Positions 1 to 9,847 of a stretch of DNA of 64,000 bases are shown piece after piece. A program made the translations under genes and the position numbers. The DNA is from Chelydra serpentina (lineage: Eukaryota; Chordata; Testudines; Chelydridae). Under the pieces are notes generated by a model. It searched no databases and had not been told where the DNA came from. It saw nothing but the letters and a program-made list of their open reading frames with translations. The DNA lies in assembly GCA_037349315.1 (NCBI GenBank), contig JBAIAC010000007.1, positions 2,852,001-2,916,000 of the forward strand. The letters run 5' to 3'. Within the stretch, counting starts at the first letter, position 1, and each line of letters opens with the position of its first letter.

Positions 1-1284
1 TCATCCCCAGCTCCCTTGGGTCGCGGGCATCAACAATTTTCTTCAGCTAGGTCGCCAGGAAAAAAGTTTGAAAACCGTTGGCATATAGGACTTGGGTAGT
101 GTCCTTTGAAATAGTATGGGAACCTCTGTCTTCTAATGCAGAAGTCACCAGAATCCTGACAGAGCAGAAGCATACATATTAATATCAGAACGATATGTAG
201 ACAGCAAAGACACAACCAGCAGGATTTGGCCAACTGCATGTACTGTATTTATGGGGTGTTTGTACAGGATGGGAGAGAAAGAGATTCCTCTTGTGGCATG
301 TGAGACACAGGGAGAGTGAGGTGATGGAATAATTCACTTCTCAGGCCATTTACTGAGAGTCACCCTTCTTCCCACCCTTCAAGAAGAGAAATGTTGTAGC
401 AGAGACTAGCCCGGAATCTCTAGATAACACAGGTGATATGTTGTTTATTTCTTTTCTCTGCCTTCCCTGCTCTATATTGTAAACAGTCATTTGTTCCTCT
501 TCCAGTGGCCAGCCCTGGTCTCACCAGTAGGAAATGTATCATCCTCCAATAAAACCAAATCCTTGGTGGTGATGATGATGATTTATTGATCTTGGCTCTC
601 TCGCTTGCACAGATGGAAATAGAAGCTGGCAGTTAGCTCATGTCTTGCAGCCTGGCCTAGGCAAGTGTGTTTATTGCTGGCTGCTTTCTACAGGGGGGAT
701 CTGCTCTTCGGGGGGAATTTTCAAGCACGGCTGCATATTAATCTAAACTTGAATCAATGTTGATTAAATTCAAATGCATTTTGGGGGCCCCTGCTTCCTA
801 GTGCCATGCTACCTATGGGATAGCAACATGCAGGCAGAGTCTAATCATATAGTAAACACATATATTAAGAACCTCTCCAGCCAATCCAAACAAACAATAA
901 AAAGCAGCGTGTATGGCACTGACCCATGGAAACTTCCTGGGTCCAAGGGGCTCTGCACCTGGAGAGGCTATCATTGCTAGCAGATGCCTATGGCTCTACT
1001 CCCTTCCCAGTCTCCACCCATTCTGATCACCATATAAAGCAATCCGACACTGGGAGACACAGCAGGCATCCCTCAAAGGGCCCAATGCAGAGGATTTTTT
1101 AAACCAGTTTTCTGACAGGGTTAAGAGAAGCATCTGGAGTCCAGGTAACCTGGCAATGACCACACAGCAGACTCTGACCTGTGTTACACAATGTAAAACA
1201 GGTGTCGCTCCACTTAAATCGCAGTCCAACTGAGATTAGAACCTGGCCCAGTAAATTTGTGTGTCTGATTAAATGAGGACCCAA
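1..1284. other. unassigned non-coding stretch
   Basis: No gene, clear mobile element or RNA gene could be supported here. All open frames are short and lack splice context. A short GATGATGATGAT run lies near 570-582. The stretch could be intron, intergenic DNA or old decayed repeat. Confidence 0.5.
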
Positions 1285-1440
1285 GGCCTAGATTTTCAAA
1301 AGCAACTAGTGATACTTTGGATGCCAAACTCGGGGCACCTGAAAGTGGCCTGACTCAGTACATTCTGAAAATCAGGCCCTTTTATGGGGTCTCAAGTTTG
1401 GCCCCCAAACTCACAAGTCACTTATGAAAACATAGGCCAT
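1285..1440. repeat. old dispersed 'tttgaaaatc' type repeat
   Basis: The text has the alternating 'attttcaaaagc', 'gcacctgaaa' and 'ctgaaaatcaggccc' phrases. Related phrases recur at 18310-18390, 18590-18650 and 39270-39415. I read these as fragments of one old interspersed family, but I cannot name the family or set its ends. Confidence 0.4.
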
Positions 1441-1795
1441 AGATTCTCCTGGATCTACATTGGAATGGGTAGAATGAGTGAGATAAAATAAGAACCGGCT
1501 TGAACCTTTGCCTTGTCCGCATATTGCTCCTTGGCTCAATCTCTTAGCTGGTCTGGGAAAGTTTAGTTAATTTTAATGTGGTTTTAAAAAAAAAATCCAG
1601 GCAGCCTTTCCTGCTTCTCCGTGAGTTTCCAGTACAGGAGGTTCTCTGGTGATCTAGAAGATCAGTTTCTTTCCGTGAGGTCTACCCTTGTCTGTTAGAT
1701 CTGGTGGTTTTGATCAGTTCCTGCTCATTCTGTTCTGCATAGGCTCATACACCACCCTCATCACCATGAGTGCCTTGCGTTGGTGCTGTCAGAGA

Positions 1796-2113
1796 TGTGA
1801 CTAACATTTATTGCTGGGTGAACATTTTTCAACTAACAGTCTTCTGTTGGAAAATGTTGCATTGACTAAACTGAAGCATTCTGCAGGAATTAGTTGATTT
1901 CAAACAAATTTTGTTTTGAAGGAAACTGAAACATCATTTCAATAAGATTGAAATGTTCTGTTGAGATTTGTTTGTTTCAAAACAACATTTTGGTTTTGAT
2001 TTATTTTATATTATATTCTAATATAGCCTAATACAATATTCTCAAATACAGTATTTGCTATATTTATGATAAAATACTATCTAATACAAGCTAAATCTGA
2101 TCTATTCTAATAT
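1796..2113. repeat. TTTCAAAA-rich old repeat, left part
   Basis: This AT-rich tract repeats phrases such as 'gaaatgttc', 'tttcaaaac' and 'gaaactgaaac'. The same texture resumes at 3808-3965, directly after the hAT element. It therefore looks like one older repeat that the hAT element split. Similar texture is seen at 22220-22420 and 29390-29570. Confidence 0.4.
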
Positions 2114-2504
2114 AGCCTAATTAGGGCTGTCAAGCGATTTAAAAAAATAATCACGATTAATCGCGCGATTAAAAAGTTAATCGTGATTAATCGTGCTGTT
2201 AAACAATAGTAGAATACCATTTATTTAAATATTTTTGGATGTTTTCTACATTTTCAAATATATTGATTTCAGTTACAACACAGAATACAAAATGGACAGT
2301 GCTCACTTTATATTTATTTTTATTACAAGTATTTGCACTGTAAAAAACAAAAGAAATTGTATTTTTCAATTAATCTAATAAAAGTATTGTAGTGCAATCT
2401 CTTTATCATGAAATTTGAACTTACAAGTGTAGAATTATGTACAAAAAAGCTGCATTCATATACAAATCAATGTAAAATTTTAGAGCCTGCAAGTCCACTC
2501 AGTC

Positions 2505-3159
2505 CTACTTCTTGTTCAGCCAATCGCTCAGACAAACAAGTTTGTTTACATTTGCAGGAGATAATGCTGCCTGCATCTTGATTACAATGTCACCTGAAAG
2601 TGAGAACAGGCGTTCGCATGACACTGTTGTAGTTGGTATCGCAAGATATTTATGTGCCAGATGCGCTAAAGATTCATATGTCCCTTCATGCTTCAACCAC
2701 CATTCCAGGGGACATGCGTCCATGCTGATGACTGATTCTGCTCGATAACAATCCAAAGCAGTGCGGACCGATGCATGTTCATTTTCATTATCTGAGTCAG
2801 ATGCCACCAGCAGGTTGATGTTCTTTTTCGGTAGTTCAGGTTACTGTAGTTTCCACATCGGAGTGTTGCTCTTTTAAGACTTCTGCAAGCATGCACCATA
2901 CCTCGTCCCTCTCAGATTTTGGAAGGCGCTTCAGATTCTTAAACCCTGGGTTGAGTGCTGTAACTATCTTTAGAAATCTCACATTGGTACCTTCTTTGCA
3001 TTTTGTCAAATCTGCAGTGAACGTGTTCTTAAAATGAACATGTGCTGGGTCATCATCCGAAACTGCTATAACATGAAATATATGGCAGAATGCAAATAAA
3101 ACAGAGCAGGGCACATACAATTCTCCCCCAAGGAGTTCAATCACAAATTTAATGAACAC
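2505..3159 (-). pseudogene. hAT transposase C-terminal remnant (left arm)
   Basis: Two overlapping minus-strand frames (3159-2836 and 2807-2505) give the end of a BED-type hAT transposase. The second contains the family's C-terminal dimerisation signature: YLAIPTTTVSCERLFSLSG followed by L-S-P-x-x-V and a final W-L-N-K-K. The switch of frame near 2810-2840 shows at least one indel. The N-terminal zinc finger and most of the catalytic core are absent. The family assignment is firm and function is excluded. Confidence 0.85.
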
Positions 3160-3184
3160 ATATTTTTAAACAAGTGTCATCAGA

Positions 3185-3394
3185 ATGGAAGCATGTCCTC
3201 TGGAATGGTGGCCAAAGCACGAAGGGGCATATGAATTTTTAGCATATCTGGCACGTAAATACCTTGCAATGCCAGCTACAAAGTCCCATGCCTGTTCTCA
3301 CTGTCTGGTGACATTGTAAATAAGAAGAGGGCAGCATTATCTCCTGCAAAAAAACAAACTTATTTGTCTTAGCGATTGGCTGAAAAAGAAGTAG
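3185..3394 (+). pseudogene. hAT transposase C-terminal remnant (right arm, inverted copy)
   Basis: Translation from 3185 gives ACPLEWWPKHEGAYEFLAY, parallel to ACPLEWWLKHEGTYESLAH on the opposite strand of the left arm. It then loses frame around the SCERLFSLSG region and ends at a stop in the W-L-K-K-K equivalent. This is a second, independently decayed copy of the same coding end in the opposite orientation. It is the direct evidence that the element is a foldback. Confidence 0.8.
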
Positions 3395-3807
3395 GACTGA
3401 ATGGACTTGTCGGCTCTGAAGTTTTACATTTATTTGTTTTTGAGTGTAGTTATGTAACAAAAAAAAATAAACATTCATAATTTGCACTTTCACAGCAAAG
3501 AGATTGCACTACAGTACTTGTATGAGGTGAACTGAAAAATACTATTTCTTCTGTTTATCATTTTTACAGTGCAAATGTTTAGAATAAAAAATAATATACA
3601 CTTTGATTTCAATTACAACACAGAATACAATATATATGAAAATGTAGAAAAACATCCAAAATATTTAATACACTTCAATTTGTATTCTATTGTTTAACAG
3701 TGCGTTTAAAACTGTGATTAATCGTGAATAATTTTTTTAATCGCAATTCATTTTTTTGAGTTAATCGCATGAGTTAACTGAGATTAACCGACAGCCCTAA
3801 TCCTAAT

Positions 3808-3965
3808 CTAATGTAATCATAGTCAAAACATTTCAACTTTATTGCAACAAAATGTTTAGATTGTTCCAAAACAAAATACTTTGAAAGATTTCATTTGACA
3901 GGAAATTCCAGATTTGAATGTTTTGTTCTGATTTGGAATGAAAGCAAATTTCAAAATGTTGGACT
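3808..3965. repeat. TTTCAAAA-rich old repeat, right part
   Basis: This tract continues the AT-rich 'acatttcaactttattgcaa' texture that ends at 2113. It supports insertion of the hAT element into a pre-existing repeat. Confidence 0.35.
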
Positions 3966-4083
3966 TTTCCGTGGGATGGAAATTCCAAGACCTAACATCC
4001 GGTGTTCTGTACAATCTATCAGCCGTGTTCATATCTTCGGACCGTAGCTATTTGAATACCTCAGGGGAACAGGCTCTGACTTT

Positions 4084-4391
4084 CATTTCTCTGGGTGGGT
4101 GCTCCATGCCCACTCCATCCCAAGGCCCACCCCCACTCCGCCCCTTTCCCCAAGGCCCCACCCTTGTTCTGCCTCTTCCTGCCCCCGCTCTGCCTCCTCC
4201 CCCCAGTGCCCCACCCTCACTCTGCCTCTTCCCACCCCCGCTCCACTCCCTCCTCCAGCGCCTCCTGCCTGCCATTGAACAGCTGATCAGTGGGGGCTGC
4301 CAAACAGCTGATTAGCGGGTGGCTGCTGAGTGCTGAGCTATTTTTTTTCAATAGGTTTTCCAGCCCTGGAGCACCCATCCCGGCGCCTATG
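4084..4391. mobile_element. GC-rich non-autonomous DNA element, fragment
   Basis: The stretch is C-rich with repeated CCCCAAGGCCCC and TCTGCCTCTTCC phrases. It ends with GGAGCACCC then GGCGCCTATG. The same ending occurs at 55495-55520, and 'ggctggagcacccac' occurs at 28930, so this is one dispersed family. No clean terminal repeats or target duplication could be set here. The proline/serine-rich frames on both strands are compositional artefacts. Confidence 0.5.
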
Positions 4392-7110
4392 CTCCGTGGT
4401 ATCCAAGTGCCTATCCTCCTTTCGGCTCTCCGGGCTGTGGTTCTTTCTCTCCCAGACCCCCGATAACGGGGAAGCCTTTCCCATCAGCATGCACGTTCAT
4501 GACTGGCCCACACTTCCTGTGACTGCTCTTGTCTTTTCCTGAGCCTCCTGCGTCCTGGGTTCTTTCCTGATGACCAATGAGGGGAGGGCAGGTGCTCCAC
4601 ATACCAATGCAAACGCCTGTTGGTTCCTCTTTCCTGCATCTCAGATCAGTCCAGTTTCACTTCCTGCCACTCCCGATTCTGGCTATTTGGTCTTGGCCTT
4701 ATAAACTGGCTTTCATCACCCAATTAGAAACAAAGCAACCCCCTGCTACTTGTTATATTTGGCAGCGCGAGCACACACAAACACTAATCTATGGAGCTCC
4801 CATTGGGTAATCACGTGCTCCAAAAGGGAGGTTTGGCAGGCCAGTCCTACAACAGTGTTTCCTTTCTGCTTTTAACTGCCTCCAATGGTCACTGCTGATC
4901 AGTAACTCAGTGACTCATTAAAAGCATGAACAATGGATGCATTTGTTCTATCTGCGTGGCCACCTGTTGATCCCAGACATTTATAGCCGAACTGGGTTTA
5001 ATCCTACAGAAGAGCGAACATCGGTCAAGTCCCTTTGTGGCTGATAGCGTGTGTTCTAAGAGGAGGAGTGGGGCTGCGGGATTGCGTTTGTTGCTTTCAT
5101 CCTGGTTCGTCCAGCGGGTGATGCTGCAGGACACAGGCTTGACAACTGTGCGCACTTCGACACGTCTCTCTCTAACGGATGGGAAATCGCTCAGGAGCTT
5201 TGTGACCGGAGCTGTCCGAGGTTTGCAAAAATAAGCAGAGGGAGGGCATTGTTCTGAATTTTGGATTGGCTGAACAAGCCGGACTAGCTCTCCCTTGAGG
5301 GAGCGGGATAGGTGTATGGGGGAAGGGAATTCACTTGGCGCAGAGGGACAGCTCAGAGGCTTTGCAGCCCTTAAATCCTTTTTTGAGAACTTCAGTGGTG
5401 ATAGGCCTTTTTCTGGCCCTGTGCAATGAAGTGGATTCCACCCGCTGTAAACAAAAAAATTGTAGGTGGATACTGATGTCAGAGAAACATCTTCTTGCCA
5501 CTCTACAAGGCCACTGCTCTGTCTATTGATGCTCCAGGACTTCATGGGCTGTTCTGTATACATGTAACTATTGTCTCTATAGCAATGCTACTAAACGCTT
5601 AGACGGATCTCACCATCTAATGCAGGAGACGCTGATGCGCCTGGATTCAAAAAGGTGACGAGCCCCACTCCAGTGTGTGGGACAGCAGATGCAGGCTCAA
5701 CTTTTTACTATTAAACCCAAGAAATGATCGTCTTTTCCACCCTCCTCCCATGACGGGAGTGCAGCTACTTCTAGCAAAGAGGGGCACTTTTCGTCTCCTG
5801 GATTCTCTTTGTGCTCACCTCTCATAGGGCCTGATGTTCCATGAGCCTTGCTGGGTTCAGAGAGTGTGAAAAAGCAGTTTGAGTTTGTGAGCTTTTTCTT
5901 TCCCTGGAATTTAAACCCTTCCCCCATCCTGCCCGCCCCCACAGGCTGATTCAGGCTGAAGAAATGGGGTTGGCTTTTTTTATTTAAAAAAAGTTCCAGC
6001 AAGTATGTGCTCTGGATAAGAGAGAGAGAAGAGCCCCGCTCCCAGTCCTGAAAAAGGCAGTGGGGGGGGGGGGGTGTGTGTCTTGTCTGTGGCCCATGTG
6101 CAGGACCTGCATCTCCTCCCTCTTCCACTGCAACCAACGCCATGGACTTCCGCTGAGTTACTCCTGCCTTACATCAGGGCAGGGGAGAGGAGGCACAGGC
6201 CACAGCAAGGATGTGTTCGTTCGACTCTTTGGACCTGAATTCTCCCCCCATGCCCATGTGAACTGGGAGTGAATCTTCCCCTTACCCCTGCATGCCAATA
6301 TGACCCAGGAAAAAATCTCTACACCCTCCCCATCATCCCTGGAGCCTGTGTGACTCAGGAGTCAGCCTCCCGCATCCATGTGAATCCGGAACTAGTCCAG
6401 TGAAGCCCTGGTCAGGTCCCTGCTGCGTTTCCCTCTGTTCGCAGTCCCTGTCTGCCTTGCTGTTCTCACTCTACCTGGCGTGCAGCTCAGTGTTGGCACT
6501 GAATCCTGGGCCTTCGTCCTGTTCGCCCCGGCTCCCCTCCTGCGTGCAGTCTCCACATTCAGACCCAGCCACGCTGAGTGTGAGTGGAACCATTCTGAAC
6601 GCAGGGAGGCCAATCCGCACCGCGCCGCCGTGGTCAACCGGGCGATGGCGGACGAGCACCTGGCGCATGGCGTTTAAAGGATCCCGGACTCGGCGAAAGG
6701 AATCCCTAGACTTGTCTTCCCAGAGGCACGTGGGACATTATGGAGGCAACGTCATTTCCGTGGAGGGGACTCAAGTAACTTCTTCCTGCTGTACGATCGT
6801 TCGGCCAGCTTGGTCCTTCTAGATGCTAACGACAGCAGGGCCTTCTAGGTGCTCAATACCTGTGTATCAGCCTTTCCCGTCCCCCATAGCGGGACCTGAT
6901 TCTGATCCTGCTCCCCCTACTGTGAATCAAGCCTTCTTCAATGGGGTTACACCTGCATTAACCGTAGGCCTTTGATTTGATCTCTCCCAAGGGAGCTAAG
7001 GAGGTGAAGCAGGAAAAACGACTAACAGGAATGTGTGATATTGCAGCCCCCCCCCCCAGTCCTACTTTATTACATCCTCCTGATGGGCAGCCCTTCCTGG
7101 GGAGCCCTAC
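4392..7110. other. unassigned stretch with poly-G run
   Basis: No gene could be supported. The longest frame, 218 codons on the minus strand at 4907-5563, has no recognisable domain and overlaps open frames on the plus strand. A run of about 13 G lies at 6061-6073. A moderately CpG-containing patch at 6400-6800 has open frames on both strands and could be an unrecognised exon, a promoter-like patch or a repeat. I see no motif that decides between these. Confidence 0.4.
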
Positions 7111-7119
7111 TTCCACCCA

Positions 7120-7425
7120 AGAAGCAGAAGCGCCCTAAAAGTGTGTGAGGGGGGGCCCACCGGTGCCTGAAATGTGGCCCCGCCCCCTGCACCGCCCCTT
7201 CCCCTCTGGCCCCGCCCCCACGCCACCCCTTCTCCCCAAGCCCCTGGCCTCAGACCGTCCCTTTCCCCAAGGCCCCACCCTCGCACCGCCTCTTCCCCAC
7301 AAGACCCCCGCCCCCTGCTCACTCTCTCCGACCCCTCCCTCCCATCATCCGGCCCCCTCCCACTTTTAAAAGTGATGGGACTATGGCCCCTTGCCCCTCC
7401 CCCATTCCAGCGCCCCTGATGTACC
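7120..7425. mobile_element. GC-rich non-autonomous DNA element
   Basis: The stretch starts near AGAAGCGCCC and ends near CCAGCGCCCCTG. Inside are the C-rich CCCCGCCCC blocks and a TTTTAAAAGTGATGGG segment. The texture matches other GC-rich hAT-like fillers in the window. The termini are imperfect and no target duplication was found, so the ends are approximate. Confidence 0.5.
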
Positions 7426-7689
7426 CCATCAGCGTGTAAATTACACTTGTTTTTCACACCTGCCAAACGGGGGCAAGTCATACTGCCCGTTCCCACTTGC
7501 AGCTGTTTGGCAGCAAACATTTCTTAGGTGACGAGCGAGCACGGCTCCCCGGGAGGGAGTCATGAGGGATTTGGAAATAGGCTGCCAGGGAGTTACACGA
7601 GGAGAGCGTTGGCCCTTTGTGTTTAATTACAACTGAGATTTTGGGGACAGTGTCAATTGGCCCTTCAGCTGCAAAGTCACAGCAGGAGC

Positions 7690-7832
7690 TCTGTATGCTG
7701 TATGCGACGGCCGTGTTTCCGATCCTTTTTTCGATACCGTGGACTGGCTTGCTGACTTCCTAAACTGTGTCAGAGAGATCGCCGGCACCGGTGCCGGTCC
7801 ACAGACCAGTCGCTAAGAAACACTGCTCTATG
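7690..7832. mobile_element. decayed DNA-transposon fragment
   Basis: The phrases TTTCGATACCGTGGACTGG and CCGGTGCCGGTCCACAGACC resemble the inside of a 'gaccagcggttgagaaac' type MITE. The right side runs into GTCGCTAAGAAACACTGC. The left terminus is not clear. This is a tentative assignment by texture. Confidence 0.35.
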
Positions 7833-7946
7833 GGACGATGGTTTCCGCTTCCTGTTTTAATCTTGGTCTGATTACTAAAATCAGAACAGTAATTTTAGTG
7901 GTGGCAATTTAAAGGCATATACTGTGTTTCAGCGTTAGACATTAGT

Positions 7947-8563
7947 TAGGGTTGCCAGGTGTCCAGTTTTGGACCGGAACGTTCGGTCAAAAAGGGAACC
8001 TGGCAGCGTCCGGTCAGCACAGCTGACTGGACGCTAAAAGTCCGGTTGGCTGCAATAACCGGCCTCTGCCACTTGCGGGGCAGGAAGAGCAACAGTTGCG
8101 GCTGGAGCCACATGGACGAGCTGCTCTCTGCTCAGCTGCTGAAGCCTGACAGAGAGCGGTGGCTAGCTTCCAGACCAGCCTCCAAGAGGTAGATACCGCC
8201 GCCTGGGGGGAGGGGACCCTGTCTGCCCCCTCTTCTGCCCCGCTGTGTCCCAACTGCCCCGGCTCTGGCCCCTTGCTACAGGGACTGACCCTTCCCCGCC
8301 CCCTTGCTCCGGGGACCGACCCACGCCATGTCCTGCTATGCCCTGGCCCTCCCTCTGCCCTGCTGTGTCCCAAGTGGGCAGGGTCTGTATCAGCTCCTCC
8401 CAGCCTGGCCCTGCAGTCCCAGGAGAGGGGGAGTGAGAGGTGGGTGGGGTGGAGAACGAGGGAGGAAAAGAGTGAGCAGGGGGTGGGGCCTTAGGGAAAG
8501 AGGCGGGGCAGGGGGCGGGGCACGGATGTTAGTTTTCCAGCAGTTAGAAAGTTGACAACCCTA
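7947..8563. mobile_element. hAT-type MITE (TAGGGTTGCCA termini)
   Basis: The termini are TAGGGTTGCCA and TGACAACCCTA, imperfect inverted repeats. The flanks are ACATTAGT (7939-7946) and ACGATAGT (8564-8571), matching at 6 of 8. The interior has the GACCGGAACG and GTCCGGTTGGC phrases and then a GC-rich filler. It has no coding capacity. The proline-rich frames inside are compositional. Confidence 0.75.
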
Positions 8564-8589
8564 ACGATAGTTCTTACTACAGTTATGTG

Positions 8590-8800
8590 TATAATACTAG
8601 TGCTTAGAGGCCTCTATTGAGATTGGAGGCCCCACTGTGCTAGGCACTGTACAGACCCGCAGTAAGAGACAATCTTGGCCCTGAACAGCTCACAACCTAA
8701 GTAGGCAAGACAGACAATAGGTGCGAGATAAGTAATATCCATCATTTTACAGATTGGGAACTAAGATGCAGAGAGATTAAAGGCTTGTTTACATGGTGCT
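8590..8800 (-). repeat. MIR/CORE-type SINE, minus strand
   Basis: The text reads CCCCACTGTGCTAGGCACTG, then AACAGCTCACAACCTAA, then ACAGATTGGGAACTAAG and GCAGAGAGATTAAAGG. Read on the minus strand, this order is the middle and L2-like tail of an amniote MIR-type SINE. The tRNA-like head is missing. Compare the fuller plus-strand copy at 14931-15215. Confidence 0.75.
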
Positions 8801-8831
8801 TACCTTAATGGGAGCTAGGCACCTTGTAGAG

Positions 8832-9143
8832 CAGGGATCTCAAACTCAAATTACCACGAGGGCCACATGAGAACTAGTAAATTGGCCCGAGGGCCGCATC
8901 ACTGAAACCTTTTCATACAATGATACAAAAGTATAGTAAAAAATGAAGAGTAATCTAGTATTCTATTAAAAGTCAATGTATTCACTTTTTAAAAACTATA
9001 ATGCAAAGAGGGGTTTTAATAAAATATAAACACTCAGTAATGTTTGGAGCTTGGCTTCCAGTGGAGTTGGCGCCTATGGCGGGCTGCAGGAAATAACTCC
9101 GCAGGCCGCATGTGGCCCGCGGGCCGCGTGTTTGAGACCCCTG
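8832..9143. mobile_element. hAT-type MITE (CAGGGATCTCAAAC termini)
   Basis: The left end is CAGGGATCTCAAACTC and the right end is GTTTGAGACCCCTG. The flanks are TTGTAGAG (8824-8831) and TTTTAGAG (9144-9151), matching at 7 of 8. The ends carry GAGGGCCACATG and GGCCGCATGTGGCCCGCGGG. The middle is AT-rich. It belongs to the same family as 44434-44841, whose middle is different. Non-autonomous. Confidence 0.85.
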
Positions 9144-9151
9144 TTTTAGAG

Positions 9152-9707
9152 CGTGCCTGCAGGATGTACTGGGGGCAGTTACAGTGCAGTACATTCAGCG
9201 CAACCGGATGTAATGAAGTGGGAGTGGTTTTCTGAGGGAAAGGGGATGTAGGGTGTGGGCTGAGCATTCCTGAGGGAGGAGCAGTTAAATACAGGGAGAA
9301 GATCTGAGCTGAATGTCGTTATTTTATTGTTCTCTTTGTTAATAAAGCCACACACCAGAAAGGTGCACGTTTGGACTATACATTACAGATGGACTGTCTG
9401 TGTAGGGGAGGGATAGGCACCTGTGACCCCCTTGTTCAGTTACAGAGCATCCTGGACCACTCAGCTGTATTTTATTGTTTAACATTTATACTGCAGTAGG
9501 TATAAAGACCACAGTCAGGTTGCTAGATGCTGTACAATATATAAAGGACGGTCCCTGGCCCAAAGATGTAATGGGGGATGAGACAAACAAGTGGACAGAA
9601 TGAGGTGAACAAGGAGATATGGTAAGAAAAATAGATAATAGAAGGAGCACAATTCTTAGTGGGTCAGTAGCAGAGATCACACCTCTCCACCATTATCAAA
9701 TTGCTTC
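9152..9707. other. unassigned stretch with possible SINE relic
   Basis: No gene could be supported. The segment 9500-9640 ('agatgctgtacaatatataaagg', 'ccctggcccaaagatgtaat') resembles the tail of a minus-strand MIR-type SINE but is heavily diverged. Confidence 0.35.
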
Positions 9708-9715
9708 AGTGTACT

Positions 9716-9839
9716 TAGGGTGACCAGACGGCAAATGTGAAAAATTGGGACAGGGGGTGGGGGGTAATAGGAGCCTATATAAGAAAAAGACCCAAAAATC
9801 AGGACTGTCACTATAAAATCGGGACATCTGGTCACCCTA
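9716..9839. mobile_element. 124-bp MITE with perfect 8-bp target duplication
   Basis: The element reads TAGGGTGACCAGA at the left and TCTGGTCACCCTA at the right, perfect inverted repeats. It is bounded by AGTGTACT on both sides (9708-9715 and 9840-9847, 8 of 8). The interior contains GGGACAGGGGGTGGGGG and AAAAATCAGGAC. The 8-bp duplication fits hAT. It has no coding capacity. Confidence 0.9.
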
Positions 9840-9847
9840 AGTGTACT

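Larger units (their letters stand above)
2122..3799 (-). mobile_element. palindromic hAT-family DNA transposon
   Basis: The element begins TAGGGCTGTC and ends GACAGCCCTA. It is flanked by AGCCTAAT (2114-2121) and ATCCTAAT (3800-3807), which match at 7 of 8 bases, the target length expected for hAT. It carries hAT transposase remnants on both strands: a minus-strand piece at 2505-3159 and a plus-strand piece at 3185-3394. The two halves are diverged inverted copies of the same transposon end. Each arm, read inward, passes through the TAATCG-rich terminus, a TTGCACTGT motif, TAGTGCAATCTCTTT and then the C-terminal coding end. The element is thus a foldback derivative rather than a simple internal deletion. 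It inserted into an older AT-rich repeat. It cannot be autonomous. Confidence 0.85.

Noticed and set aside
4907..5563. 218-codon minus-strand open frame outside known repeats
   Set aside because: No domain, signal or splice context is visible, and the plus strand is also open over parts of the same DNA. Chance is the simpler reading.
6061..6073. Poly-G run as an assembly gap or G-quadruplex signal
   Set aside because: Similar G or C runs occur many times in the window (15606, 45640, 45966, 57590). Nothing marks this one as special.
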